64,000 nucleotides of DNA, taken from Rhodovulum sulfidophilum (GTDB lineage Bacteria; Pseudomonadota; Alphaproteobacteria; Rhodobacterales; Rhodobacteraceae). Shown here piece after piece: positions 7,933 through 16,977 of the stretch. Under the pieces are notes generated by a model. It was not told where the DNA came from and did no database searches. It was given only the letters and a program-made list of their open reading frames with translations. The translations under genes and the position numbers were made by a program. The first letter of the stretch is position 1, and every line of letters starts with the position of its first letter. The stretch covers positions 128,295 through 192,294 of the forward strand of contig QFPW01000005.1 of assembly GCA_003241785.1 (NCBI GenBank), given 5' to 3'.

Positions 7933-8865
7933 ATGCCGTTTCTCTCCGCCCGTGATGCCCGGTTCGAAACCTTCGTGGATCCGGCGCGTCCGCGCCGCGA
8001 GCTCTGGCGCCTGCTGCTCGCGGCGCCGATCCTGCTCCTCGGATACGCGGCGGGTTCATTCTTCGCCGGCCTGGTCATCGGCTTCGGCAAGGGCTTCGTC
8101 GCGGGCTATTCCGGGACGCCGTTCGAACTCACGCCGCGGGATATCGCGCTCATCCACTTCTATTCCTTCGCCGGATGCGCGTTGGCCCTGTTCGGGCTGG
8201 TGCGCTCGCTGCATCGCCGCGCGGTTGGCACGATCTTCGGACGCGGCGGCCGCCTCGACCGACGCGCGTTCGTCGGCGGACTGGCCGCCGGCCTGATCGT
8301 CTTCACCATCTTCGTCGCCTGCCTGCTGGCCTTCGGTCGCCCGGTCCAGCGCATGTCCTTGCCCGCCTGGAGTGTCTGGCTTCTGTTCGCGACGCCGGCC
8401 ATCTTCGTTCAGTCGCTGACCGAGGAGATGGTGTTTCGCGGCTACCTCCAGCAGCAGCTCGCCGCCCGCTTCCGCTCGCCCTTCTTCTGGGCGGTATTGC
8501 CCAGCGTCGTCTTCGGCCTGCTGCATTTCCGGGGTTCCCTGGAGAATTCGCTTCTGGCGATCCCGCACGCGGCCCTGCTCGGGCTGATCGCCGCCGATAT
8601 CACGGCGCGCACCGGCAATATCGGCACGGCGGCGGGGCTGCATTTCGGCATAAATTTCGGCGCCTTTCTCGTGTTCGCCAACTTCCCCGACCCGGCCGTC
8701 TTCGCGCTCTGGCACAGCGCGCCCGCGGCCTTTCCCTTCGGCGTTTCGATCTTCACGGTACTGGTCCTCGCGGCCTACGGCGTGTGGCGCGCGGCGAGCC
8801 GGCGAAGCGGCGCGGCCGACATCGACCGGACATCCGCCGCGGACGGACGCGACCTGGCCGGGTAG
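7933..8865 (+). CDS. CPBP-family intramembrane metalloprotease
   Basis: 310 aa with about eight membrane helices. The CPBP (CAAX protease and bacteriocin-processing/Abi) motifs are complete: motif 1 TEEMVFRGYLQQQL with the Glu pair at residues 164-165 and an arginine three residues later, motif 2 SVVFGLLHF with the catalytic His, and motif 3 in AGLHFGINFGAF with a further His. These are membrane-embedded proteases; roles range from bacteriocin immunity to protein maturation. Start chosen at the ATG at 7933 (PFLSARD). The C-terminal tail (about 285-310) is charged. It stands alone; neighbours give no hint about the substrate. Confidence 0.85.
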   Translation: MPFLSARDARFETFVDPARPRRELWRLLLAAPILLLGYAAGSFFAGLVIGFGKGFVAGYSGTPFELTPRDIALIHFYSFAGCALALFGLVRSLHRRAVGTIFGRGGRLDRRAFVGGLAAGLIVFTIFVACLLAFGRPVQRMSLPAWSVWLLFATPAIFVQSLTEEMVFRGYLQQQLAARFRSPFFWAVLPSVVFGLLHFRGSLENSLLAIPHAALLGLIAADITARTGNIGTAAGLHFGINFGAFLVFANFPDPAVFALWHSAPAAFPFGVSIFTVLVLAAYGVWRAASRRSGAADIDRTSAADGRDLAG

Positions 8866-9076
8866 CGGCGGCCCGCGGACGACCGACCCGCCGGGATACC
8901 CCGGGCCGGGTCTCCAAGACCGCGATGGCTTCCGTGACGTCCCACGCCTCCACCGCGGCGAAGCCCGCGCGTTCCGCGAGATCGACCGCCGCCCTTCGGA
9001 GGAGCGACCTCGCAAGGAACCTCTCCGGTCCGGCGCGGTTAGCGGTGGGCCTGAGGGATGCGAGGAGTAGGGACGC

Positions 9077-9868
9077 GTGTTACTGACCATCGAGGCTGAA
9101 CTCGACTACGCGATCGAAGAGCCGTCGACCGTTTCGCTGCGCCTCGAGGTCGCGGACCTGCCGGACCAGACGGTGCTGGAAAGCGCGTTGACCCTGCCGG
9201 ATCCGTCGGAGCCGGTCCAGCAGGCCGGCACCGACGGCGTCGGCCGGCGCGCATGGGTGGAAGTTGGCGGCGGGGCGCTCAAATGCCGCTACCAGGCCCG
9301 GGTTCGCGTCGAGCGGCCCGCTTCCGATCTTCGCGCGGCGCGCTGGGTTCCGTTCGCCGAGCTGCCGCCGGAGGCGGCGAAGTATCTGGTGGGGTCGCGC
9401 TACTGCCAGTCCGATCTGTTCGAGCCCTTCGTCGCGTCGGAGTTCGGCCGCTATCATGGCGGCGAGAAGATCGCCGCCATGCGCGACTGGATCGAGACGA
9501 GCTTCGATTACGTGCGCGGGTCCAGCGACGAGACCACGACCGTGGTCGATACGTTCGTTCGGCGCCAGGGCGTCTGCCGGGACTACGCGCATGTGATGGT
9601 CACGCTCGCGCGCGCGGCCCGCTTCCCGGCCCGGGCGGTCTCGGTCTACGCGCCGGACGTGACGCCGCAGGACTTTCACGCGGTGGCGGAGATATACGTC
9701 GGGGACGAGTGGCGCCTGGTCGACGCGACGGGGATGGCCGCTCCGGACACCATCGCCCGGATCGCGGTGGGCTACGACGCCGCCGACATCGACTTCATGA
9801 CCACGTACGGGCCACCGGGCCTGGAGCCGGAGCTCAGGGCGCAACGCGTGAAGGTGTCGCGCGAGTGA
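9077..9868 (+). CDS. Transglutaminase-like cysteine protease-fold protein
   Basis: 263 aa. An N-terminal beta domain (residues 1-100, the bacterial transglutaminase-like N-terminal region) precedes a transglutaminase-like core. The papain-type triad is visible: Cys167 in RRQGVCRDYAH, His201 in PQDFHAVAEIY, Asp216 in WRLVDATGM. Family members act as peptidases or in peptide cross-linking; many are cytoplasmic and encoded beside circularly permuted ATP-grasp/alpha-E genes, which are absent here. No signal peptide is seen. The GTG start at 9077 is preceded by a GAGGAG-like purine run. The next gene follows closely and overlaps if its upstream GTG is used. Confidence 0.8.
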   Translation: MLLTIEAELDYAIEEPSTVSLRLEVADLPDQTVLESALTLPDPSEPVQQAGTDGVGRRAWVEVGGGALKCRYQARVRVERPASDLRAARWVPFAELPPEAAKYLVGSRYCQSDLFEPFVASEFGRYHGGEKIAAMRDWIETSFDYVRGSSDETTTVVDTFVRRQGVCRDYAHVMVTLARAARFPARAVSVYAPDVTPQDFHAVAEIYVGDEWRLVDATGMAAPDTIARIAVGYDAADIDFMTTYGPPGLEPELRAQRVKVSRE

Positions 9869-9894
9869 ATTTCCAGGCGATCGGAGCGACGCGG

Positions 9895-10401
9895 ATGGAA
9901 AAGATCTACGGAAAGGCCGCCGATATCTACTTTCTGGTCGCGACCACCTTCCTTCTTCTGATCGCGATCCTGCTGCTGCTCGGCGCGGCCTGGGAGCTTG
10001 TCACGGCGGTGCTCGAGGGGAACCTGCTCGGCATGCTCGAGGCGGTGGGCCTCGTGATCATCGGCTTCGCCATCGTCGAGACATCGCGCTTCATCGCCGA
10101 GGAGGAGATCCTGCGCGAAAAGGAGCTGCGCTCCGCCGTCGAGTCCCGGCGCTCGCTGACCAAGTTCGTGACGATCATCGTGATCGCCGCCTCGCTGGAG
10201 GCGCTCGTCATGATCTTTGAGACCAGCCGGACCGACGTCACCCATTCGATCTACCCCGCGGCGCTCTTCGCCGTCGTGATGCTGACGCTGGTGTCGCTGG
10301 GCGCGTTCCAGTGGCTGTCGAGCCGCATCGCCCCGGATCCCGCCGAATCCGAGGCGGACGTCGACGCGGACGAAAGCCCGACGAGCGACAAGCCGGAGTG
10401 A
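9895..10401 (+). CDS. Small four-helix integral membrane protein, possibly PsiE-like
   Basis: 168 aa with four hydrophobic segments (about residues 10-35, 46-66, 95-112 and 122-143), an amphipathic charged loop FIAEEEILREKELRSAVESRR between helices 2 and 3, and an acidic tail (EADVDADES). The layout, with helices 3-4 after a basic/acidic loop, resembles the phosphate-starvation-inducible PsiE family, but I cannot confirm this. An ATG at 9895 with GGAG nine bases upstream is preferred; a GTG at 9865 would overlap the transglutaminase stop (GTGA) and suggests the two genes are co-transcribed. Confidence 0.6.
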   Translation: MEKIYGKAADIYFLVATTFLLLIAILLLLGAAWELVTAVLEGNLLGMLEAVGLVIIGFAIVETSRFIAEEEILREKELRSAVESRRSLTKFVTIIVIAASLEALVMIFETSRTDVTHSIYPAALFAVVMLTLVSLGAFQWLSSRIAPDPAESEADVDADESPTSDKPE

Positions 10402-10491
10402 TCCGCCCCGGCGCCGCCGCGGCCAGGGCGGATCCGCCGTGCTTCGGACGCCCTCGGCACGCTCCTGACCGGGCGACGCGAGGGCGTTCGA

Positions 10492-10518
10492 GAGCGCCGC
10501 CGTCGGACGGCGGCGCTC
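10492..10518. terminator. Strong hairpin between convergent genes
   Basis: GAGCGCCGCCGTC (10492-10504) and its reverse complement GACGGCGGCGCTC (10506-10518) form a long GC stem with a minimal loop. It lies between the ends of the membrane protein gene (plus) and the alpha/beta hydrolase gene (minus), so it can serve both; the flanking T runs are weak. Confidence 0.6.
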
Positions 10519-10535
10519 CTTCTCCGCGCGCCGAC

Positions 10536-11306
10536 CTACTTCGCCGCCGCGGCGGCTTCGATGACGGCGGCGACTTCGGCGGCGTGCGAGGCGAGCGACG
10601 CGTGGCTGCCGTCGACCGTGGTCACGGTGGCCTTGATCCGCTCGGCGAAGAAGGCCTGGGCGTGGGGGTCGAGCACGAGATCCCGCGCGCTGATGACGTA
10701 CCAGCTCGGCTTGTCGTGCCAGGCCGCGACCTCGGCGGGCGCGTCGAAGGCGGTGTGGTTGATCGGCATCTGATGCGCGGCCAGATGTTCTCCGACCGCC
10801 TCGGGCAGGTCGCCGGCCACGGCGCTCGGGAAGACCGCCGGGTCGATGGTGAGGTACCCCTTGTCGTCGGGGCGGATCGCCTGGACCCCGGGGGTCGCCG
10901 GGCCGCTGGCCGCGAGCTTGCTGACGCTCTCCCCCCTGTCCGGCGCGAAGGCCGACACATAGACCAGCGACGCCACCTTGGGGTTGTCGCCGGCTTCGCC
11001 GATCACGACGCCGCCCCAGGAGTGGCCGACCAGCACCGCGGGACCGTCCTGCGCGTCGAGCGCGGCGTTGGTGGCGGCCACGTCGTCGGCCAGCGAGGTC
11101 AGCGGGTTCTTCACGGCGGTGACCTTGTAGCCCTTGGCGGCGAGGATGCCGGCGACGCCGTCCCAGCTGCTTTCGTCGACGAAGGCGCCGTGCACCAGGA
11201 CGATGTTCGTGACGGCGCCCGCCGGCGGGTTGGACTGGGCCATGGCGGGGCCGACGCCGAGGATGGCGGCGGAGGACAGGAGAGCGGAGAGGAAAAGCGA
11301 CTTCAT
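10536..11306 (-). CDS. Exported alpha/beta hydrolase (salicylate esterase/EstC-like)
   Basis: 256 aa with a signal peptide (LFLSALLSSAAILGVGPAMAQ, cleavage after residue 23-24). The alpha/beta hydrolase core shows the oxyanion HGAFVDESSW strand-loop, the nucleophile elbow GHSWGGVVIG, a late catalytic Asp (RDLVLDPHAQ) and His (DGSHASLASH). The motif HGAFVDxSSW and the short cap place it with the small exported hydrolases annotated as esterases or chloroperoxidase-like enzymes. Substrate unknown. It is divergent from an AraC-type regulator at 11476, which is its likely controller. Confidence 0.82.
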   Translation of the reverse strand: MKSLFLSALLSSAAILGVGPAMAQSNPPAGAVTNIVLVHGAFVDESSWDGVAGILAAKGYKVTAVKNPLTSLADDVAATNAALDAQDGPAVLVGHSWGGVVIGEAGDNPKVASLVYVSAFAPDRGESVSKLAASGPATPGVQAIRPDDKGYLTIDPAVFPSAVAGDLPEAVGEHLAAHQMPINHTAFDAPAEVAAWHDKPSWYVISARDLVLDPHAQAFFAERIKATVTTVDGSHASLASHAAEVAAVIEAAAAAK

Positions 11307-11475
11307 TGCGAGGCTCCATTCGCAGCGCCGTGGCGCGGTTGACAGGTATCCCGGACAGTCTGCAATGCTTCCGGCGTGGTCGGCCCGGGCTGGTTGATCC
11401 GGACCGATCGTCTAACGCCTTGATACATTTGCGAATTCACTTCCTGAGGACCCTCGAAATGTACGGTCGCGCCTG

Positions 11476-12471
11476 ATGGAAGACCATGACCGGACCCTCG
11501 CAAGACATGCCCGATCGTCCGAAGCGCGGCGCATGCTGGCCTCCCGGGTCGATCTGCTGTCGCAGATGCTGGAGCTGGTGCGGCTCCGGGGGGAGCTGGT
11601 GTTCTCGGCGGATCTGACCGGGCCCTGGACCCTCGCGTTCGCGCCGGGCTCGGCCTATTTCTTCGTGATCCTCGAGGGAAACCTGACCGTCGATGTCGCC
11701 GCCGCGCCCTCGGCGCGGGCGGTCGCCGGAGATCTCGTCATGCTTCCGCGCGGCGCGGGCCTCGTCCTGAGCGACGGCGCCGGCGCCCCCGCGGCCAGCG
11801 TTCCCGACCTGATGGAGGAGCAGTTCACGGCCGAGCGGCTGGCGCTGCGCCATGGCGGCGACGGCGCGCGCACCCGCGTCATCGCCGGGTCGTTCCACTT
11901 CGAGAGCACGGCGGTGCCGTGGATCGTCTCGGCGCTGCCTTCGGTGATCCACATCGAGAAATCGGGGGGACAGACCGGCGGCTGGCTCGAGGGGCTGGCG
12001 CATTTCATGATGATGGAGGCGCAGGCCGTGAATCCGGGCGCGTCGGTGATGATCTCGCGCCTCATCGACGTGCTGATCATCCGCGTCATCCGCACCTGGG
12101 CCCAGACGCGGAACCCGAACGATGCCGGCTGGCTCGGGGCGCTGGCCGACCCCCGGATCAGTCGCGCGCTCAAGGCCATCCATGACGACCCGTTCCGCGC
12201 CTGGACCGTCGCCGAGCTGGCGGGATCGGTCGGCATGTCGAGGACGAGCTTCGCGGAGCGGTTCTCCGCCCTCGTCAAGCAGGCGCCCGCCTCCTACCAC
12301 GCCCGGTGGCGTCTGACCCTGGCCCACGGGATGCTGCGGCGCGCGAATGCGCGCGTCGGCGACGTCGCGCGGCGGATCGGCTACGAATCCGAGGCGGCGT
12401 TCAGCCGGGCGTTCAAGGCCGAATTCGGCATCCCGCCCGTCGATGTCAGGAGGAGCGATCCGCCGCCGTGA
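11476..12471 (+). CDS. AraC-family regulator with N-terminal cupin domain
   Basis: 331 aa. Residues 20-185 form an AraC-binding cupin domain of the cupin_6 type (RGELVFSADLTGPWTLAFAPG, FFVILEGNLTV). Residues 225-325 hold two helix-turn-helix units: WTVAELAGSVGMSRTSFAERF and VGDVARRIGYESEAAFSRAFK, followed by the FGIPPVDVRR end. Such regulators sense small molecules through the cupin and activate a neighbouring oxidoreductase or hydrolase gene. The divergent exported hydrolase at 10536-11306 is the obvious target, separated by about 170 bp. Confidence 0.88.
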   Translation: MEDHDRTLARHARSSEARRMLASRVDLLSQMLELVRLRGELVFSADLTGPWTLAFAPGSAYFFVILEGNLTVDVAAAPSARAVAGDLVMLPRGAGLVLSDGAGAPAASVPDLMEEQFTAERLALRHGGDGARTRVIAGSFHFESTAVPWIVSALPSVIHIEKSGGQTGGWLEGLAHFMMMEAQAVNPGASVMISRLIDVLIIRVIRTWAQTRNPNDAGWLGALADPRISRALKAIHDDPFRAWTVAELAGSVGMSRTSFAERFSALVKQAPASYHARWRLTLAHGMLRRANARVGDVARRIGYESEAAFSRAFKAEFGIPPVDVRRSDPPP

Positions 12472-12515
12472 GCGGCGGGGCGCCTCAGGCGCAGGGCGTC
12501 GTTCGCGCCCGGAGA

Positions 12516-13481
12516 TCAGGTCCCCGGCGGGTCCGCCCGCGCGCGTTCCTCCGTTGACCGGAGGCTCCGTCGCAGGCTCGCGGGCGGCTGGCCGTAGGCG
12601 CGCAGGAAGGCCCTTCGCATCCGGTCGCGGTCGGCGAAGCCGGTGTCGCGGGCGACGGTCTCCATCGGATGGCGGCCGTCCTCGATCATCTCCCGCGCCG
12701 CCTCCAGCCGCAGCCGCTCCACCGCCTTGGCCGGAGACTGCCCGGTCTCCTCCCGGAACACGCGGCTGAACTGGCGCGGCGAGAGGCTGGCCGCCTTCGC
12801 GAGCTCCTCGACCGTGAGAGGATCGCCGAGATGCTCGCGCGCATGGCTGAGGGCCCGGCGCACGCGATCGGAGCGTGGCTCCAGCTTCAGGAGCTCCGAG
12901 AACTGGGACTGGCCCCCGGGGCGGCGATAATAGACGACGAGCTTTCGCGCGATCGCGCGCGCCAGCGCCGCGCCGTGGTCGTCCTCGATCAGCGCCAGCG
13001 TCAGGTCGATCGCGGCGGTCATGCCCGCGGAGGTCCAGATCGCGCCGTCCCGGACGAAGATCCGGTCAGCGTCGACCCTGACCTTCGGGTAGCGCCGTTG
13101 CAGGGTGATGGCGTGCGCCCAGTGGGTGGTGGCGGCGCGGCCGTCGAGGAGGCCCGCGTCCGCCAGCGCGAAAGCCCCGGTGCAGAGGCCGGCGACCCGC
13201 CGCGCCTCGCCGCCGCTCCGGCGCAGGAAGTCGCGGAGGCCGGGGGACGGTGGGGCCGGAACGATCTCGCCGGCCACCATCAGCGTGTCGGGCATCACCC
13301 CGAGCGGCACGGTTTCGACGCGCGTCTCCATCGACGAGCGGACCGTGCCGCCCCGCTCGGACAGCACGGTCAGCCGATACCCGTCGCCGCCGAGCTCGAG
13401 GTTCGCGAACTCGAAGGCGGAAAGCGCGGCGAGACCCATCAGCTGGAAGCCGTCCTCGAGGATCAGGCCGACCTGGCGCAT
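12516..13481 (-). CDS. GlxA-family regulator (DJ-1/PfpI sensor plus AraC DNA-binding domain)
   Basis: 321 aa. Residues 1-185 are a DJ-1/PfpI (glutamine amidotransferase-like) domain with the nucleophile-elbow region VAGLCTGAFALADAGLL, where the Cys is retained, and the TTHWA motif. Residues 205-305 contain the AraC HTH pair (LTVEELAKAASLSPRQFSRVF; METVARDTGFADRDRMRRAF). GlxA/FtrA-type proteins regulate amine, arginine and glycine-betaine catabolism or oxidoreductase genes. It is divergent from an SDR-MATE pair and two near-identical direct repeats lie between them. Confidence 0.88.
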   Translation of the reverse strand: MRQVGLILEDGFQLMGLAALSAFEFANLELGGDGYRLTVLSERGGTVRSSMETRVETVPLGVMPDTLMVAGEIVPAPPSPGLRDFLRRSGGEARRVAGLCTGAFALADAGLLDGRAATTHWAHAITLQRRYPKVRVDADRIFVRDGAIWTSAGMTAAIDLTLALIEDDHGAALARAIARKLVVYYRRPGGQSQFSELLKLEPRSDRVRRALSHAREHLGDPLTVEELAKAASLSPRQFSRVFREETGQSPAKAVERLRLEAAREMIEDGRHPMETVARDTGFADRDRMRRAFLRAYGQPPASLRRSLRSTEERARADPPGT

Positions 13482-13491
13482 GTCATCCGTC

Positions 13492-13598
13492 TCCTGAAAC
13501 GCCGTTTGACGGTAATCAGGACCTGGAGTGGGATCAATGCCTGTCGCACAGCCGCGATATCAGCCGAAAACCGAATGTCCTGAATCGCCGTTTAAACG
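13492..13598. promoter_or_regulatory. Pair of direct repeats in GlxA/SDR divergent region, likely AraC-type binding sites
   Basis: TCCTGAAACGCCGTTT at 13492-13507 recurs as TCCTGAATCGCCGTTT at 13578-13593 (15 of 16 bases identical), 86 bp apart. The second copy runs into a CGTTTAAACG palindrome (13589-13598). One copy lies next to the GlxA-type gene start and the other upstream of the SDR gene, as expected for a regulator that binds two asymmetric sites. Confidence 0.6.
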
Positions 13599-13660
13599 AC
13601 ATTTCGGAAATGGGCGGCCACCCTATCATCCGACCGGCAACGGAAACGCGGGAGCGGAAA

Positions 13661-14464
13661 ATGTCAGAGGGAAAGGGCCGGGCGCTGGTGACCGGCGCAT
13701 CGTCCGGAATTGGCGCGGTCTACGCCGACCGGCTGGCGGCGCGCGGCCACGATCTGATCCTCGTCGCCCGCGACGCGGCGAAGCTCGAGGCGCGGGCGGC
13801 GGAGATCACCGCCCGTCACGGGGTCGGCGTGGCCGCGCACCCGGCGGATCTGACCGACCCGGCGGACCTGCGCGGCGTCGAGGCGCTCTTCGCATCGGAC
13901 CCGTCGCTGTCGATGCTGGTGAACAACGCGGGCTTCGGCGGGGCGGGAACGCTGGCCGAATCCTCCGTCGACGACATGGAGAAGATGATCGCCGTCAACG
14001 TGACGGCGGTCACGCGGCTCGCCTACGCCGCGGCGCCAGCCTTCGTGCGCCGCGGCCGCGGGACCATCATCAACGTCGCCTCGATCGTCGCGATCGGGCC
14101 GGAAATCCTCAACGGGGTCTACGGCGGCACCAAGGCTTTCGTCCTCGCGTTCAGCCGGTCGCTCGCGAAGGAGCTGGTCGGCGCCGGGGTGAGCGTGCAG
14201 GTCGTCCTGCCCGGCGCGACGGCGACGGGATTCTGGGACGCGATGGGGGTCCGCCGGTCCGACATGCCCGCGGGCTGGATCATGACCCCCGAGACGCTGG
14301 TCGACGCCGCCCTCGGCGACCTCGACGCCGGCGCCTTCGCCTCGATCCCCTCGCTCCATGACCTGGGTCAGTGGCAGGCCTGGGAGGCCGCGCGGGAGGC
14401 GATGCTGCCGAACCTCTCCAGCGACAGGGCGGCCCCGCGCTACCGCGGGCTCAGCCCGGCGTAG
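13661..14464 (+). CDS. Short-chain dehydrogenase/reductase (classical SDR)
   Basis: 267 aa. Cofactor motif TGASSGIG (residues 10-17), NNAG at the fourth strand, a serine in NVASIVA and the catalytic YxxxK (YGGTK) are present, so it should be active. The Arg in the LVARD stretch after the second strand suggests NADP preference. The sequence resembles the DltE/YqjQ-like SDR group with no assigned substrate. It lies 12 bp upstream of a MATE transporter and divergent from a GlxA-type regulator, suggesting a regulated detoxification pair: reduction plus export of a toxic carbonyl. That role is inference. Confidence 0.85.
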   Translation: MSEGKGRALVTGASSGIGAVYADRLAARGHDLILVARDAAKLEARAAEITARHGVGVAAHPADLTDPADLRGVEALFASDPSLSMLVNNAGFGGAGTLAESSVDDMEKMIAVNVTAVTRLAYAAAPAFVRRGRGTIINVASIVAIGPEILNGVYGGTKAFVLAFSRSLAKELVGAGVSVQVVLPGATATGFWDAMGVRRSDMPAGWIMTPETLVDAALGDLDAGAFASIPSLHDLGQWQAWEAAREAMLPNLSSDRAAPRYRGLSPA

Positions 14465-14476
14465 GGAGCCGCGGAC

Positions 14477-15853
14477 ATGTCCCCCGTGCCTCCGGCCCTC
14501 GCTGCGCCCGGGACCGCGTCGCGCGATCCCCGCACCCGGAGCCTGCTCGAGGCGCCGATCCCGCCGATGCTGATCCGCATGGCCTTGCCCAACGTCCTCA
14601 TCATGGTGGCGCAAGCGTCGTCGGGGCTGATCGAGACCTACTGGGTCTCGAAGCTCGGCACCGACGCGCTCGCCGGCATGGCCCTGGTCTTCCCGGCGGT
14701 CATGCTGATGACGATGCTGTCCGCGGGCGCGGTCGGAGGCGCGATCTCCTCTTCCATTGCGCGGGCGCTCGGGGCGGGTCGGCGGGACGAGGCCGACGCG
14801 CTGGTGCTGCACGCGGTGGTCGTGAACGCCGCCATCGGCATCGGCTTCTCGGCGATCTTCCTGATCTGGGGCCGTCCGATCTACGCCGGGCTGGGCGGGA
14901 GCGGCGCCGCGCTGGAGGCGGCGATCGTCTACTCGAACGTCGTCTTCGCCGGCAACGTGCTCACCTGGCTGATGAACGGCCTCGCGAGCGTGATCCGCGG
15001 CGCGGGGAACATGCTCGTTCCGGCGCTCGTCACGATCGTGGGCGTCGTGTTCCTCGTTCCGCTGTCGCCGCTGCTGATCTTCGGCCTTGGCCCGGTCCCG
15101 CCGCTCGGCATCGCCGGAGGCGGGCTGGCGCTCGTCCTCTTCTACGCGGCGGGCGCGGCGGTTCTCGCCGCCTATGTCCTCTCGGGGCGCAACCCCGCCC
15201 GCTTCCGCGCGACGCGGCCGCGGCGCGGGCCCTTCGCCGGCATCCTGCGGATCGGCGCCCTGTCGTCGGTTCAGTCGATCCTGACCAACCTCGTGATCGC
15301 GGGGACGACCGCGATCGTCGGCCGCCAGCTCGGCCCCGAGGCGGTGGCGGGTTTCGGAACCGCCGTCCGCCTCGAATACCTGCTCATTCCGCTCGTCTTC
15401 GGCATCGGCGCGCCGCTCGTCGCGCTCGTGGGAACCAACCTGGCCGCGGGGCAGCCGGCCCGCGCGCGGCGGATCGCGCTGACCGGCGCGGCGATGGCCT
15501 TCGCCGTGACCCAGGCGATCGGCCTCGCGGCGGCGCTCCATCCCGCCGCCTGGCTCGGCCTCTTCGGCGCTGATCCGGCGATGATCGCGACCGGCTCGGC
15601 CTATCTCAGGATCGTCGGCCCCTTCTACGGCTGCTTCGGGCTCGGTCTCGTCCTCTACTTCGCGGCGCAGGGCCGGCGGCGGATGGGGATGCCGCTGGTC
15701 GCCGGGGGCGCTCGGCTCGGCATCTCGCTGGGCGGCGGCTGGCTCGCGCTCCGCCTCACCGGCGACATCCGGGCGATATTCGCGGCGCTCGCCCTCGGCC
15801 TCCTGGCCTACGGCGCGATCATGCTGGCGCTGACCCTGCGCGACCGGGTGTGA
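14477..15853 (+). CDS. MATE-family multidrug/Na+ or H+ antiporter
   Basis: 458 aa with twelve membrane segments in two homologous halves, typical of MATE (NorM/DinF) exporters. Diagnostic segments are PIPPMLIRMALPNVLIMVAQ at the start of helix 1 and GLIETYWVSKLGTDALAGMALVFP in helix 2, with the matching second-half features after residue 240 (SSVQSILTNLVIAGTTAIVGRQLG). MATE proteins export cationic drugs or metabolites in exchange for Na+ or H+. It follows the SDR gene after 12 bp with a GGAG ribosome site, so both are likely one operon. Confidence 0.88.
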   Translation: MSPVPPALAAPGTASRDPRTRSLLEAPIPPMLIRMALPNVLIMVAQASSGLIETYWVSKLGTDALAGMALVFPAVMLMTMLSAGAVGGAISSSIARALGAGRRDEADALVLHAVVVNAAIGIGFSAIFLIWGRPIYAGLGGSGAALEAAIVYSNVVFAGNVLTWLMNGLASVIRGAGNMLVPALVTIVGVVFLVPLSPLLIFGLGPVPPLGIAGGGLALVLFYAAGAAVLAAYVLSGRNPARFRATRPRRGPFAGILRIGALSSVQSILTNLVIAGTTAIVGRQLGPEAVAGFGTAVRLEYLLIPLVFGIGAPLVALVGTNLAAGQPARARRIALTGAAMAFAVTQAIGLAAALHPAAWLGLFGADPAMIATGSAYLRIVGPFYGCFGLGLVLYFAAQGRRRMGMPLVAGGARLGISLGGGWLALRLTGDIRAIFAALALGLLAYGAIMLALTLRDRV

Positions 15854-16443
15854 AGGAAGCCCGGTATTCGAGCAGTGGTTCGGGCCTGGCGATCATCCCG
15901 CGCCCATGCCGGCATGACCGTCGGTCGGGGCGACGAAGGCCATGTCGGCGGGGGAGGAGCCAGATGGCCTCCGGACCTGCCAGGATCTCGCGCGTGTCGC
16001 CCGTTTCGCGCGGCGAACGGCGAGATGTGAACCGCGCGGGGAGATGATCGGTCCGGACCGGGCGGGACCAATCGCGGCTCGCCCGGGCGTTCGTTTTCCA
16101 AGTGAACCCGGTCGAAGCCGACGGAGCTGAAGCGAGAGGCGGGCTCGCGATCTTCAGCGTCGACCCGTGCTCGGCACCCACGGACCCCGGCGCTCAGGAA
16201 CACCGCTTGACGCTCGCCGCCGCCGCCGCGTAGATCACGGAAAGTTCAGCCGATGACCGCGCGGGTCCGGCTGTCCCCTTCGTCGCCAGCCCCGCCGGAT
16301 CCCGATCGGCCGCCAGCTTCTCCTTCCTCGAGGTGACGCATGCGCCACGGTCCGGGCCGCCTGCCAGACGCGGGCACGACGCATCGGCGTCCGCCTGCGC
16401 GCATCGTCGCGGCCAGGTCCGCGGTCGCGCTGGCGACGCGCGC
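15854..16443. other. 590-bp intergenic region with a dispersed-repeat copy
   Basis: Between the MATE gene and the sigma factor gene. No convincing protein is encoded: the open frames are short, on both strands and rich in Arg/Pro. A repeat copy (15891-15938) matches one at 63793-63835. The promoter of the sigma factor operon must lie near the 3' end, but I cannot identify a clear box. Confidence 0.4.
15891..15938 (+). repeat. Dispersed intergenic repeat, copy 1
   Basis: Starts with GATCATCCCGCGCCC and continues GCCGGCATGACCG, then GTCGGGGCGACGAAGG. The copy at 63793-63835 has the same order of blocks with a small gap and a few substitutions. Both are in non-coding DNA directly next to gene ends, which is typical of REP-like or MITE-like elements. 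Confidence 0.5.
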
Positions 16444-16977
16444 ATGACCGCCGGGGCCTCGTCCCCGGCGGCCGCGCTCGCCAGGCGGCTGCACGCGGCG
16501 GAGGCGGGGCGGCTGCGGCGGTTCTTTCTCGGCCGGCTGCGCTCGGCGGAAGACGCGAGCGACGCGACGCAGGAGACTTTCCTCAGGATGCTGGGCGTGC
16601 CGAGGGCCGAGGAGATCGTCGATCCGCGCGCCTATCTCTTCCAGGTCGCCCGCTCCGTCGCCGCCGGCGCCGCCGGGCGCGCGGCGCGCGAGGCGGGTGT
16701 GTTGGTCGCCGATCCGGACGCGGCCGAGCGCGCCGCCTCCGCCGAGCCGGGCGCCGAGCGGCGCGTCGCCGACCGCCAGGCGCTCCTGCTGATGGTCCGG
16801 GCGATCGAGGCTTTGCCGAACCGCTGCCAGCAGGTCTTCATCCTCAGCCGGCTCCACGGCCTCTCGAATGGCGAGATCGCCAGCCGCCTTGGCATCTCGC
16901 GCAACATGGTCGAGAAGCACATCATCCGCGCGCTGATCGACTGCCGGCGGGCGCGGCGCGACGCGGGGATGTGGTGA
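16444..16977 (+). CDS. ECF sigma factor, FecI type
   Basis: 177 aa. Region 2 is visible as LRRFFLGRLRSAEDASDATQETFLRM and region 4 as ALPNRCQQVFILSRLHGLSNGEIASRLGISRNMVEKHIIRAL, both typical for iron-starvation sigma factors. It should direct transcription of the downstream receptor when a ferric siderophore is sensed. The internal ATG at 16444 is chosen because the family starts close to the LARRLHAAEAGRL helix; an upstream ATG at 16333 would add low-complexity sequence. The stop overlaps the fecR start (GTGA). Confidence 0.87.
   Translation: MTAGASSPAAALARRLHAAEAGRLRRFFLGRLRSAEDASDATQETFLRMLGVPRAEEIVDPRAYLFQVARSVAAGAAGRAAREAGVLVADPDAAERAASAEPGAERRVADRQALLLMVRAIEALPNRCQQVFILSRLHGLSNGEIASRLGISRNMVEKHIIRALIDCRRARRDAGMW

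Noticed and set aside
15819..16203. Overlapping small minus-strand frames downstream of the MATE gene
   Set aside because: They overlap each other and the repeat, have no family features and differ only by frame.
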